Shown here: positions 36,941 to 48,840 of the stretch, in pieces
Numbering within the stretch: position 1 is the first letter of the stretch
How the letters are laid out: the number at the start of each line of letters is the position of its first letter
Assembly: GCA_003993805.1 (NCBI GenBank)
Contig: RSEF01000020.1
Location: forward strand, 12,049,105-12,113,104
DNA length: 64,000 bases
Direction: 5' to 3'
Origin: Himantopus leucocephalus
Lineage: Eukaryota; Chordata; Aves; Charadriiformes; Recurvirostridae
Program-made: the position numbers and the translations under genes
The notes under the pieces: generated by a model
Databases searched by the model: none
Told to the model about the DNA's origin: nothing
Seen by the model: the letters and a program-made list of their open reading frames with translations, nothing else

Positions 36941-36941
36941 C

Positions 36942-37185
36942 TCTGCTCCAGTGTTCCTGAATGACCTTGGGCAAATCACCTAGCTCCCACAGACATCTGT
37001 GTGAGCTGGGATTCTACACCAGGCTTGGGTATCTCAGCTCCCACTAATTTCAAGACTTCGCTGCTTCAACACATTTGAAAATTTCACTCCTCAGCTCCAG
37101 TGCTGTAAAATTGAATTAAGAGCATTTCTCTACCTCACAGTAATATGAGGATAAATACATCATAGGTTGAAAGACACTTGAGTAC
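36942..37185 (+). mobile_element. MIR-type SINE fragment with internal insertion
   Basis: The left part, CTCCAGTGTTCCTGAATGACC then TTGGGCAAATCACCTAGCT, matches the MIR core. The right part, GTGCTGTAAAATTG, then TCTCTACCTCACAG and ATGAGGATAAATACAT, matches the MIR 3' half. Between them, about 37005-37090, lies sequence with CAGCTCCCACTAATTTCAAG and ACATTTGAAAATTTCAC that fits a different old sauropsid repeat. The unit is therefore interrupted or composite. Confidence 0.65.
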
Positions 37186-40100
37186 AGCATTTATGCATGT
37201 GCCTGTGCCTGTACATACTACACACGGACAGCAGGTAGGTCAGGCTGGCCCCCATCTCCGGGGTGATTCATTTCCAGGAGAAGGTGCTTGCATTCATTTG
37301 GAAGGACAACAAGGTATGACTAAATGGATCAAAGCAATTTATCACTACTCAAATCAGCACCTAATGTTAAATTCTGAACTCCTTTCTGCCAGTTCATTTA
37401 CATATTAGAGCTTTACGTGGCTAGTATTAGCTGAAACTAGACCCACTTGACAGGCAGAATAGTTAATTATCTAATTATGGAATTTCTGCTGTTGCTCTGG
37501 TAAACATTCTACAAAAAAGTCAATTTTACAACTAATTTCTTTTTTACTTTGTAGTGTATTTGTATTCTCTATTTTTGGAAGACCTAAAGAGATCATTCTG
37601 GAAGGACGGGAGGCGATCTTCCACCATTCTCTCCAGCCAGGCGCGCAGCTCTCCAGGGGGTAGAGGACAGAAAGGCTGACCATGCTGTAAGAGAAGGGAT
37701 TTTAACTAGTCCTCAAAAATGTATATCCGGCTATATAAGCATCAGCCTGCCTCTTTGGATGGCAAATAGGGATCGTTCTGCAAAACGAATTCTTTACAGC
37801 ACTTTATCCAGCTAGGCCCTTGTCTCCTGGTGCTTAGACAAACACTTTTCAGTTTATGTAAATAGTTGGTGGATCAAATTTCCCCAGCTGCCACACCCAG
37901 CCAGCCTGAATCACCCAGAGGAACATAAAGAGAGTCAACTTTTATGCATTGCTTTTTTACCAAAGTACACAAGAGTTGCTACGTTACCCTTTTCCCACCA
38001 GCAAACAGATTTTTCATTCTGAAAGAATTTTTCTGTGTATCAACCCACTGCATAATGCTCGTTAAAGTTTGATCTGATTAAGAGGAGGAGCGGTGGGCAT
38101 GAAACAAAGCAAAATAAATGCTCGAAGTGTGCCTTTACTTCTGCATTTCATGCTGTTGCTCTTCTAAAAGAGCCAGGCTCCTACCACCAAGCGCTCCAGA
38201 GGCACCTGCTCTTCATGCAACCGCCTTGCATGCCCTACGTGCAGGACAGGAGGACTAAGCCAGCTACTCGCATGGGCAAATGCAAAGGTCATTAAGAAAA
38301 CTCCCATGAGTTCATCTACATGTACTTGCTGGCTGTCATTAACTGGGCCTACTTTTCTAGAAAGATCAATACAAGGCAGGCCAACTAGATCAATTGCAAT
38401 TACACCTCTACAGTGAAAAAATATGGAACCAAAAGCAGCCCTGTGGCTCTTCTCTACCCATGCTAGGGCTGCCCTGCACTGCAAGCCTCCTGAGAGCCTG
38501 TACAAGACACCCTAACGTTCCTAGGTTTTGGCCACAACTCTGCCCTATCTGCTTCCCTCCTCCAGAAGCCAAGAAACCTGTCCTGTTCCCTGTTTTAATC
38601 TAGAGGAAATCGCTCTCCCAAGGCTGTGGTCACCGTTGCAGCCCTGGTGGTACAAGGATACAAACACAGCAAGGCCTGGGGGGGATGCCGATCTTCCATG
38701 TGGCCAGCTGATAACCTGAGAAAACCAGAAACTATTTCTAAAGCAAAACCTTGTTTTCAGGCTGAAAGCAGAAACGAGGGGGAGAGATGATTTTAGATGT
38801 TTCTTTTAGTATTGTGATGACTCAAAAGGCCTCAGTTCTAGTCTTAATAATTGTTCATTAGCCTCTGTACACTCAGACTACCATACTACTACTTTTACCT
38901 ACTGGCAAGCAAATACAGACTGAGACTAGACAAGTGTTGCCAGAGATGACCATTCTCCGACACCATTCACCTGGACCCCTGCCCACACCCCAACCATACC
39001 CCTAATCCTACCCGCAGCCCAACCTCTGCTTCGCAGCTGCTGTAGGAATTCAAAAGGACTATAAAAAACAAAGCACCGAGGTCTGAATTCTCTATGGAAA
39101 CCTGAATGTAATCCCTGTTATGTCAGCAGCTTACCTAAGTTTCAAACTATCACACACAAAACACTCAAAGAGCCAAACCCAACTACTGGTTTCATCGACG
39201 AAACAGAGGAAAATTTGACCTGATAGAGTTATTCCTACTTATTGGCCATTAGAAATAAAGTGATGTACATGAATTACTTTGTAAGGGTTTGATTTATTGC
39301 AGGTGAACAATTCTATTGTTGAGCCAGCATAATTCATAGCATAGTGCATATACTGCAATCTTTTCTGTTTGTTTAAACTCTTTACAGAAATTCTTACATA
39401 GTTTCAAATAGTTGTGGTTAAACAGTTGTAAATATATATGCATTTCCAACTGTGTTTCTATCCCATTTCCACCGCTCTTCTAGTGTTTTGGATGACCTTT
39501 ATGCGTGATTTTTAATTTTTTTTTTACATGAAGTATAATTATATTAATTTGCCTCAAGACCTCTCTGAATTTTTTTGTTTCATTAATTTTATTGTTATAT
39601 TACTCAGACTGGTTTTGACCCTGTCATAGTGCTCATAAGCAGCGTGGAGTGTGAAATGTGTTGTGTGGATCATAAATCACTGCACTATGTATTTCAGTCT
39701 TTGTTGAAGATGCAAGCCCCAGCTCTTTCTACATGATTTCTAGGGGAGATCTTAACACTATTATGCTTTGAAACAATGTGATAAGCAGAAAACAAAGCTT
39801 CTAAGTCTCAACAAATTAAAAAAAAAAAAAGTAAAGCAAGGCATTCAGTCATTAACTTTTCTTAGTGTGAAGGACCACCCTCATTAAAGAGCTTAGATTT
39901 CAATTTCACAAAGTTGCAGCCATGACAAAAACACCCAGGAAGCTCTTCTTTGGTTTTTTTTTTTCCTTTTTGTTTTGTGCTTTTTAAGAGTATCTCAGTT
40001 TTAGTGAAATGTCCTTAAGATAACAAAGACTGCTACAGGTGGCACCTAAATACACTTGCCAAATGTTTTTGAAATGGACAATGTATCTTGGGAAACAACA

Positions 40101-41205
40101 CCATGGTGAAACATCATATACCTTTTTAAGTCAGAAAGCCATGGCAAGATCCATACTTCAGGATAGGCAAAAGATTGTGTTAGTGAATGTCCCCTGTCTC
40201 TTGCCCTCCTTAAAGGAGTCCATGCCTCTTTCTCTAAAAACAAAGAAAAGAAGGGGGGGGAGAAAACATCTCCAGTTGGATCCTAACCACACAGTAGTGA
40301 TTTGAGCCTGGAATCACCTGGACTTTGGGGTATGCTTTGCAGTTTTTTGGGCAGCAGAAAGCTGGTCCTCTCCCAGGGTCTCTGCAGGCTGGGAAATCAG
40401 GGAAGTAATCGGGGGAAATGCTGAGAAAAGGGAAGGGTGCACCTGGGGAAGAGGAGATGTGTAAAGAGAAAAGGGGTAAAGAGAGAAGGCGGCATGGGGC
40501 CGGGATGAGTGCATGTGGCTGCTGGGTAGCTCATGACAGAGACTGCTGGTGTGGTGCACGCTATGGGAGTTGGCACAGGCTGTAAATTAACTGATGAGAT
40601 ACATAAATCCCCAGTAAAACTGATTGCACACACCCAGCTGAAAAATGTAAGTAAACAATAATTCCTGTCCTTTTTATATCTATTACTTCAAGCTCAAGCA
40701 TGCTTTAATCCTTCATTTTATTTGATATCATTTACCTTATCCAACATTTATAAAAGGATACGTTCTCCTCTTTAGACTGCCTTCAACTTTCTATGAAACT
40801 AGCTTTAAGGAGTAGGCCAATATTTGTATAGCAGATAATACCTAAGAGGAGGCTCCCCTGTCTAGAGAGGCAGAGAAAATTCCCATTTTAGGCCTTCAGT
40901 ATAGAATAAAACATTGTATGCTTTGAGACATGCAGTCTGGCTTCAGCCATGTATTTGATATTCCTTGCATGCGTCCCTTGTGTCTGAAAACTAAGCACTA
41001 TATGCCAAAAGTCATTCACTTTTCAGATGTGACATGTCTAGAAACGCCCCCATCTTTGAACAAAGACAATCAGGAGTATTGCACTCTTGTAGAGCTTTCA
41101 AACAGTTGTAAGAAATACAGGGTTATAAAGTCCCCTATACTTCAAACAAGAATAGAGGGACTGACAGGGAACAGAAAAGAGGTGGAAAATAGGCAAACCA
41201 GTTAA
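37186..41205. other. Non-coding stretch, nothing firmly recognised
   Basis: Notable patches: the C-rich segment 38965-39025, the strongly AT-rich segment 39480-39600, A or T runs near 39815 and 39953, and the purine-rich plus strand of 40380-40500. Frames such as 38164-38505 minus have no recognisable domain. Confidence 0.5.
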
Positions 41206-41209
41206 ACAA

Positions 41210-41335
41210 ACGAGCCTGGAGAACGGGGTTCTGTGCCTGACTCCACCTCAGGTGTTTTGTTTGGCCTTTGGCAAGTTACTTATCTTTTCTGTCTGTGTTT
41301 CCTTAATGTTTTTAAGGAAAACTCAAAGATAAAAG
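41210..41335 (+). mobile_element. MIR-type SINE fragment
   Basis: In order: GAGCCTGGAGAACGGGGTTC, TGTGCCTGACTCCACC, TTTGGCCTTTGGCAAGTTAC, TTATCTTTTCTGT and GTTTCCTTAATG. This follows MIR from its 5' third through the core and into the CTCAGTTTCC segment, with mismatches throughout. Confidence 0.7.
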
Positions 41336-43125
41336 GATGACTTTGTAGACGTTAGAGACCAGCACTGTGTAGTAAAAGCATCTTTGGGTTAGAATTTAGA
41401 AGGCAGAAAGGTGGAGAACAGAATGATGGGACTGACATTTAATGAATGAAGTTCAGCTCCTGCTCCTAGCATTTGACATTGCTCCTTTATCGCAAAGTCA
41501 TGGAAAGAAGTCTGTATTGCTTTGCCTCCGAGGGCCTTATTTTATCTTCTCACCTGCTCTTCTTCTGTGAGTATGACTTCTAGTCTCATGAGCTTGCATA
41601 ATTGTGCATAATCGCAATCAAAGTGTGACACACTGCTGAACTGGCACCTTTGCCTCTCTATCCAGTTATCACCATATCATCTCCAACATGTGCCTAATTT
41701 TTTACTCCTACTTCCTGCAGGCTGAGTTGGGAGTGTGGACTGCATGTGTTTTAAATGAATAGCCCTCTACTTACTATCCAAATATTGTTATTCTAGGGAG
41801 CTTTGTGCTGCATTTCAAGGTTCGTTTCTGATTGCGATCTTTGTTAGCAATAGTGTTATATGTATTCAAATAAAACTTACATGTATAGCTATAAGATGCA
41901 CAGCAGATGTTTTAAGTACTTTACTTAAGCCCTTAAATAAATTCATACTTCATAAATATTTTCATGCCCTAGAACGAATCCATAATATCTGGTTTCTTTC
42001 ATCACAGCAGTATTTAAGTTGCTGAAATAGTCACAGTTTCTTACTTTTTTCTCCCATGTTATAAAAACACAAATATTTGTATACATGAGAAAGGAGTTGC
42101 CTGTGGAATGGGAGAAGACTTCAGACTTCAACCAATCTACTTTAAGATGATCTAAAATCCCAACGCAAATGACATTACAAAGACTTCCATTTTAATGAAA
42201 GAAGCTATCTCTATGAATTAGTGTTGCGTACACAGTTGGAAAGCTATGTTGCCTTTTGAGCAAATGTACTGAAGAGATAACTTTTAAGGTTAAATATTCC
42301 TGCAAAGGATCCAGTACTCTGCTTGACTGAATGCCAGGAGGTATTACTCTAACTTCTCAGCATCCATTTGGCCAATACTCCGAATACTGTGATGAAGCCG
42401 AATTTCTAATATCTTTGCAGTGTTTCCAATGGGAATATTGAAGGGTCACTTGGAGGGGGGGAAGGAAGAAGTCCTAATTCATTTTAAAATGACATTTTCT
42501 AGGGAAAACCCCCATGGTGCAGCACCTTCCAGATCAGAGGATTGAGTACAGTGATCCATGATGCCCCTCACATCCAATGTGCAGATCTGACAAAATAGAT
42601 ACTTTCTTGTTACTAATTGCTCTAACTTTAAGTGCAACAAGTCCTGACACCACTGGAAAACGTAGATCAGAGCTAAAGAACTGTATTATCAGAAATACAA
42701 AGATGTAGCCAAATTATCTTTCTTCACCTGAACTAAGCCTCCTACACCAGTCTCTGACTTCCCAGTAATGTCTGACTCTTTGGTCACCTATTTACGGTGA
42801 GTAGTGGAGCACAGATGGTAGTTAAGTACCAGAAATGACAATTAATGAAAAGCAGGAAAGTGCCTTTATAATGCCTAAAGCTCAAATGCTTATCAAAGCT
42901 GCCTTCAGATCATCTGAACCCAATGTTTCCTGAGGTAACCCAGAGAACACGGTTCTGGCTGTAGAAAGTATGGGAGGGAGAAAGCAAGGGAGAAATGTCT
43001 TTCTGAAGACAAGACGCCAACAATTACAAATTAAGTTTTAATCCAAGGACTCGCAGCTATCCAAACTGGTACCACGACCCTGCATTTTTATAGCTATATC
43101 CAGTGAAAAGAATATACTATCTTTT
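41336..43125. other. Non-coding stretch, nothing firmly recognised
   Basis: AT-rich sequence without recognised elements and with very few open frames. Confidence 0.55.
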
Positions 43126-43127
43126 AC

Positions 43128-43318
43128 AAGCATTAACAGTGATTTGTAAAACCCTGGTGTGCAGGTACGCATCGTGATTCTTGTTTTATAGATAGTGCCT
43201 TTTTTCCATGACTTATACCGGAGCTAGGCACAGACCTCCAGGCCCCGGGTCCCTGTGTGCGTGTCGAGCATAGGGCGGCTGACCCACCTCTAAGTGCTTT
43301 TCCATACAGCTTCCTGCC
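43128..43318 (-). mobile_element. MIR-type SINE, nearly full-length, reversed
   Basis: The plus strand reads the antisense: TTTTACAAGCATTAACAGTG, GGTGTGCAGGTACGCATC, ATTCTTGTTTTATAGAT, GAGCTAGGCACAGACCTCC and AGTGCTTTTCCATACAGCTT. These match the reversed MIR order TTTACAAACATTA, AGGTAGGTA, CCCATTTTACAGAT, AGAGCC.GGAATTGAACCC and GTGCTC.TACCAC. It is the longest MIR copy recognised here. Confidence 0.7.
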
Positions 43319-45500
43319 CTTAGTTCAGGTGAGATAAAGGTATTTTCTACACAAATTTCTGTAAGTATTATATTGACATGGGGTGAAAAGTCTATTTGGT
43401 GGGAAAGTCTATCGTGCAGTGTTTAAATTGGACAAGGTATGGACACACGCACTTGAACCTCCTTGTGTTCATCTCATCAGCAGGGAGAGCAAACAACTTG
43501 CTACGAGAGCATTTTATGCTGTCTAACAATGTTTGTGTGTGTCTGCATATATAAAAAAACACTTCAGAGTGCTGCTGAATGACTTTTTTCTCCCTCCCTA
43601 TTTGGATTAGTTCCAAAGCCAGGATTATAACTGCTCTTTGCTAAGCAACAAATATTAACTATTGCTACTTCATCAAAATCCTGCACCAATGCATTTAACA
43701 AGTTTATCAGCCAGGAAGATGATATTTTCATATTTGCTAGCCTGGAGCTTCACTAAAATTAAGATCAACTGAGTACAGCTATAACAATTATCAATTTTCA
43801 TTCTTGGATAACAGCTTGAAATTGCCTTCAGGAAAAAGGAGGGTCCTTTGCTTTGGATGCGAAAAAAAAAAAGTTAGATATAAAATTAACTACTCTTTCT
43901 TCCTCAGGCTAAACATGTGGTTAAGCTCACTAAAATTATTCAACAACTTTACAGGTTGCATCCCTATTTGCTTTAGCTTTTAGGTTGATAAATGAGTAAG
44001 TAAAAGAAAGCTGTCAGGTATATTAAATTGCATTCTCAGCCTGCACTTCTACCTATCCTATACTAAATTACTTCCTGCAGCCAGCTGAAACTGTACCAAG
44101 AGGGGGAAATCTGAAGTGCCTCTGAAAAAATAGCTTCAAAACTGCTGAGGCCAGGGTCACCCGCTGGATGTAATACACTTTGAATCCAAACTTAAGTACG
44201 CTATTGGTCACAGTGGAAGATCCTTTATGTCAAAGCAGTTTAACGTCAACAAAGGAAACAATAGTTTTACTTAAACAACATGATAAAGGTGGAAATATTT
44301 TAACATCTGTTGCTGGATGCTCGGTGATCACAGAAATTAAGAGTTTTGATCACATGAAATTACTGGCAAACTGAGAGGTAGACAAACTGTCTCCTACAAG
44401 CTTCTGGGCTCTGTTTCTTCCCATGGACCTGACACAAAATCAGGAAGATCCGGTGGCTCCATTTCTCAGCAAACTTTTGGCTGAGCATCTTCCTGACTCC
44501 TCAAGCAAACAGAACAAAGCTTTTATGTAGTCTTTTTAAGAGAGCTCCCAAAAGCAAAGAAAATTAGCTATGTAAGCAGTCAAAATAGATTTTTAATGTC
44601 AAAATAGAAGAGTAAACAAAATAATAGCATTGTCCTTCCCCATTCCCCTTCTTTCTACCTATTTTTCTCTTGAAAAGTGCCGGATGATGGATTGATTGAT
44701 TGATTTGGATGCAGAACGAGGTTTCTTATGTCATTGGAGAAAACAACACTTTTTTTTTATAATTTATTTTTCCTGTTGAAGATTTTCCACTTAACGCATA
44801 CTTACCATTTTTTAATAGATCCTACCAACCACAGCGAAGCAAACACATGCAACCCAGAACTGAAGCAATGTCATCTCTAGATTGCTTAAAGCTGTACAAA
44901 GATTAAAGCACCCCAGTTCTACCTTGCTCAATCTGCAAGATTGCAAGCTCCTACTTTAAGGCACGTGTGGTACTGCATCGCATGGGACTGTGTATCCCAG
45001 GAAAAGGTCAAAGGGACTGATATCCTGTTGAGCAACATTTTCTATGACTGAGACAAATGGAGCATCAGATCAAAAGGGAGTAGGCTGAGTAAAGGATCAG
45101 CTTGCTATCAATTTGAAGACACAAGACAGACAAAGCAATTTCATCAAGAAAAATTAACCCACATAGATAAGAGAGAGATGGTGAAACTGTTTCAAGATAT
45201 GTTGATAAAACTACTTCATCAAAGTGGTAAATTGCCTACAAAATTAAACCCCTTAGTGAATTTGGACAACTTTTTTTTTTTTTCCCCCAGTGAAAACATT
45301 TAAACAGTAAAGCGTACCATTTGTAATTTCCAGACCTAAACTTCCACGGCTTTTTCTTTTTGTAAAAGATTTTCGTTCTGAAGTTTTTTTAATTGAGCTT
45401 GAAATACTTGAAATTGAAATAATATCTTAAAGCATTTTAATTATGTAAAAATAACTGCTTTCACAGGTTTTGTTTTTAGCTAATAACACTTCGCATTTTC
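43319..45500. other. Non-coding stretch, nothing firmly recognised
   Basis: AT-rich; includes an A run near 43862, a T run near 45272 and an (ATTG)n tract. No coding domain. Confidence 0.5.
44690..44706. repeat. (ATTG)n microsatellite
   Basis: Four GATT units are directly visible. Confidence 0.85.
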
Positions 45501-48500
45501 CACTTTTCCCCTAATTGTGGGGGAAAAAAAAAAAAACAAACCGAAAAAAAACAGAACCACCATCTAATTTAATTGTCCTCCACAGTCTTCCACGCTGCAC
45601 TGATGCACAGACATTGCAGGCAGGTGTGAGCATCACTATTTCACCTCTGTACCCGTGGCAGAGAGCAACATGCACCTCTAAAGAACCTAACAGGAAAGCA
45701 GAAAGCTTTCCCGCGGTTGGGGTGCACCATGTCAGCAACTGCATGAATCTGTGCCCTGAGTTTTCAGCTTACTTGGTTGAAAATGAGACACACTGCATTT
45801 TGGAGGTGGGAGACGACGGAAAAGCAAACATACCAATTCTTTCTGATACTAAATTTTCGATACAGACAACAACCCAAGGAGACATATATCTCTACAGACC
45901 TAACTGTTTATTTATCTTGGCAGCTATGCCCCAGCCAGTGCTCAATGGCAGAGAGCAGTTTCCTTCCCAACAATATGCCAAATGCACTTCTTGCTGATTA
46001 AGCTGCATGGGTGAGAATAATTCCACCGAGCTCGACTAGAAGAATGAGCGGCACCTTCGGGAAGATTATTCATAAGGGGAGCTGTTAAGCTGTAGCCCAG
46101 CAGGGCTTTCCCCCCCCACCTCTGCTTTAATCAAGAGTACAGGGCAGCAATTAGAGCCACCGTCAACAGCTGCTCCCGTACCATTGAGAAGCCACCATCC
46201 TGCTGGGGCTCTGAAACCAGGCTCTGGGATTGCAATTAACACACTGCTAACAGCTCTCTTCCAGATCAACAAGCTATGACCGCGCTCAGAAAAAGACACT
46301 GGCCAGGTTCATTTTCACAGTCACAAAGATAAGTTGCAGCAAGCCAAACCAAGAATGTACTTGGCAAAGAACTGCTTGAGAATCTCTCTTTAAGGACAAG
46401 GATACCACCTTCGCCTTCATGTGTCCCCTCTGGTAGTTCAATAATGTTTAGCGGTGGTGACAACATTAAGAAACTATCTGGATAAAACTCTGGAAGTTAT
46501 TACACCTGTTATGATATACCTGACACAACGATAAGATGTTCAGATACTAGATAATCCATGAGTCATTCCTTTGCTAGGGCAAAGTTGGCTTATTCTGCAT
46601 CTGTCATAGTGAAAGGTAATGAGCACCTGTTGATCAATACCTTATTTAAGCCTCCCATCTCCAATTTTAATAGGAATCAGTAAACTGAACGTTTAGCTCC
46701 AGTGAACACCTTGACCATGGGAGATCAGGGCATAACAACTACAACGCAGTCTACAAAGGAGAGCCTTCCCATGACAGTAATTTCCCAGGAACTTTCAAAC
46801 ATTTATTTTGTCCTCAAGTCGTCTTCGTCTGGAAATACAGACAGACTCAAGCTTTTGTAGATTAACGTAAACAGTGTATGAAATTGAGCACAGCATTAGG
46901 ATCCAGGCCCCTCTAGCTACCTGCAAATATAGAGGAAGTTCAGGATTACCAGCATGTAATTGTGGAGTTGGGGGAGCCAGCCCAACATTTGACTTTTCCC
47001 TTGGTTCAGATTTCCCTGCATATAGGAAGAGTAGGTGGATATGGCAAGACATACAGTATTTATATATCAGCTGATGTCACATCTGAATGCAATTCTAGAT
47101 TTACTATTACAACTCTTCCTTCATCTAGGCAATAACTACCTGCCTGCTAAAAGGCATCAGATTCTTTTATTGTTAAAATGAAACCGGACCTGGTACCCTG
47201 GGGCAACTGATTTCAATCTCCACGTTCATATGGTTTTTCTTGCTGACAAGACTGGTTTGAAGGACAGCCAAAATGCCAGCGGCAGTTGCCCTTGCTAAGA
47301 AGAACCTTGAAAGACGTTATGATGATTGTTAATAGAGTACGCACACACATGCACACAATTTTCTACAATAAACTGGTGGAATATAACTGATCCCCCAATA
47401 CTGCACATGGGATTGATGCAAGGAAGATACAGGAGGAGGTTTGTGTCCTATTGTGGAGGAGATAAGAACTCTTGAGTTTGCAGGAAGTCAGACAAATTGG
47501 CTCCCAAGCATCACACTGCACCGCCAACTGGTTGTCCCTCAAATGCAGGAGGCACTTGTGCTTCTGACTGATCATCTACATGTGCAAATACTAGATTTTC
47601 CTGTGGTCTCAGGGCTCTCTTACACAAAAGCAATGGTAACTTCGTGCATTTTGCTGCTGTATCTGCCATTTCCTGACCAGTCTTTTGAATACCAGGCCTG
47701 ATGCTTTAGGGATAGAAAGAAGCATCACCAATTCTCAAGTGGCTGAAAAGCTGGAAACTGTGTTACTCAAGAATTTTAGGAAATTTCGTAATAGTGATAT
47801 TGCACTGTTGGTGTTCCTAGAGCTGTTCCCACAAACTTGTGCTACATTGCTGTGTGATGCACTATAACAACACAAACACCTAACTTTGCTGTACAGGGCA
47901 TGATTATAATGTTACCAGACAACATACGTGATCCTGAAGATGCATCTCACTTAGCTCGTCTCCTCTGTTTTCCCTGCATTCAATGGAGCTGTGTTCTCTA
48001 TAGGTCTCTGCAGTTTTCATAAAGAAACAGCGTATCATGCTCACCTTAAATTAGGCTTACATTTGAGCTCTGGTTTCTCTTAAAGGGTGATAGTTATTTA
48101 AAAAAATATTTTTTTTTCTTACCATTCAACTGTTGCATTTGCAGCACTTTCTAGGCAGAGGTTTAACATGGTAGGTTTGTCTATGCTAAGCGGTTGCTCT
48201 GAATAATTGCACCAAACAGTTCCAGTTTTACTGGACCTGCTGCATTTTTCTACATTTTGCAAACACTTTAGAAAAAAAAAAGAAAGAGAAAAAGTAAAGC
48301 AACAGCAGCTACTGAAACCCTTAGGCTGCTGGGCAGCTCAAGGAGCGTCTGGCGCATGGCACCTGCCAGGGGCCTATGAATCTCTATGACTGTCCACCCT
48401 AAAACGCTTCACCCAGTGTCCCACTCTGCTGGGGCTAGGGACTTGCACAGATCTGACTTCGTGGCCACCCAAAGCAGTTACCATGCTTAGCCGAAAGCTA

Positions 48501-48595
48501 TTTCAACCATTTTGACTCCAGGATGAAACCACCCTTATGAAAACTTAAGCTGCCATGACTCCGTTGGTTTTCATTCACAATTTCTGCTGCGTTGG
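45501..48595. other. Non-coding stretch with several medium open frames
   Basis: The plus-strand frames 45515-45997 (160 codons, starting inside an A run) and 47441-47701 followed by 47685-47867 in another phase look protein-like in composition but match nothing I know. The stretch 46110-46260 (TTTAATCAAGAG, GCAATTAGAGCC, TTGCAATTAACAC) resembles a conserved regulatory element. Confidence 0.4.
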
Positions 48596-48599
48596 TGCA

Positions 48600-48840
48600 C
48601 GTGTGCAGACTAGCTCTCCGCCAGGCAGAGGGACTCTGCCCAAACTAGCAGTTGGAGGCAGGGAGGCCAGCACAACCCACACCGCTTGCAGCTCTCCCCG
48701 GCCCCGAGCCAGCGCTGCAGCCCGCAGCACCGCAGGAGCGTCAGCGCACGCTGCATGGGCCGAGCAGGGCCGAGCGCTGCACCCAAGCACCCACCAGGGC
48801 AAGGGAAAACCTGCGAGGACAACCTCACCGTCGGGAACGG
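48600..48840. promoter_or_regulatory. Short CpG-rich cluster
   Basis: I count about 17 CpG in these 240 nt, twelve of them in 48661-48780, which is about three quarters of expectation there. GC is about two thirds. Frames are open on both strands (48555-48884 plus, 48610-49056 minus) as expected in GC-rich DNA. It may be a small promoter-type island. Confidence 0.4.

Noticed and set aside
44850..45010. Possible second CR1 fragment (CCCAGAACTG, then AGCTGTACAAAG)
   Set aside because: Only two short words resemble CR1 antisense text and they are not followed by the expected blocks.
45515..45997. 160-codon plus-strand frame
   Set aside because: Starts inside an A run, which encodes lysines by composition. 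No family recognised, no splice context that helps.
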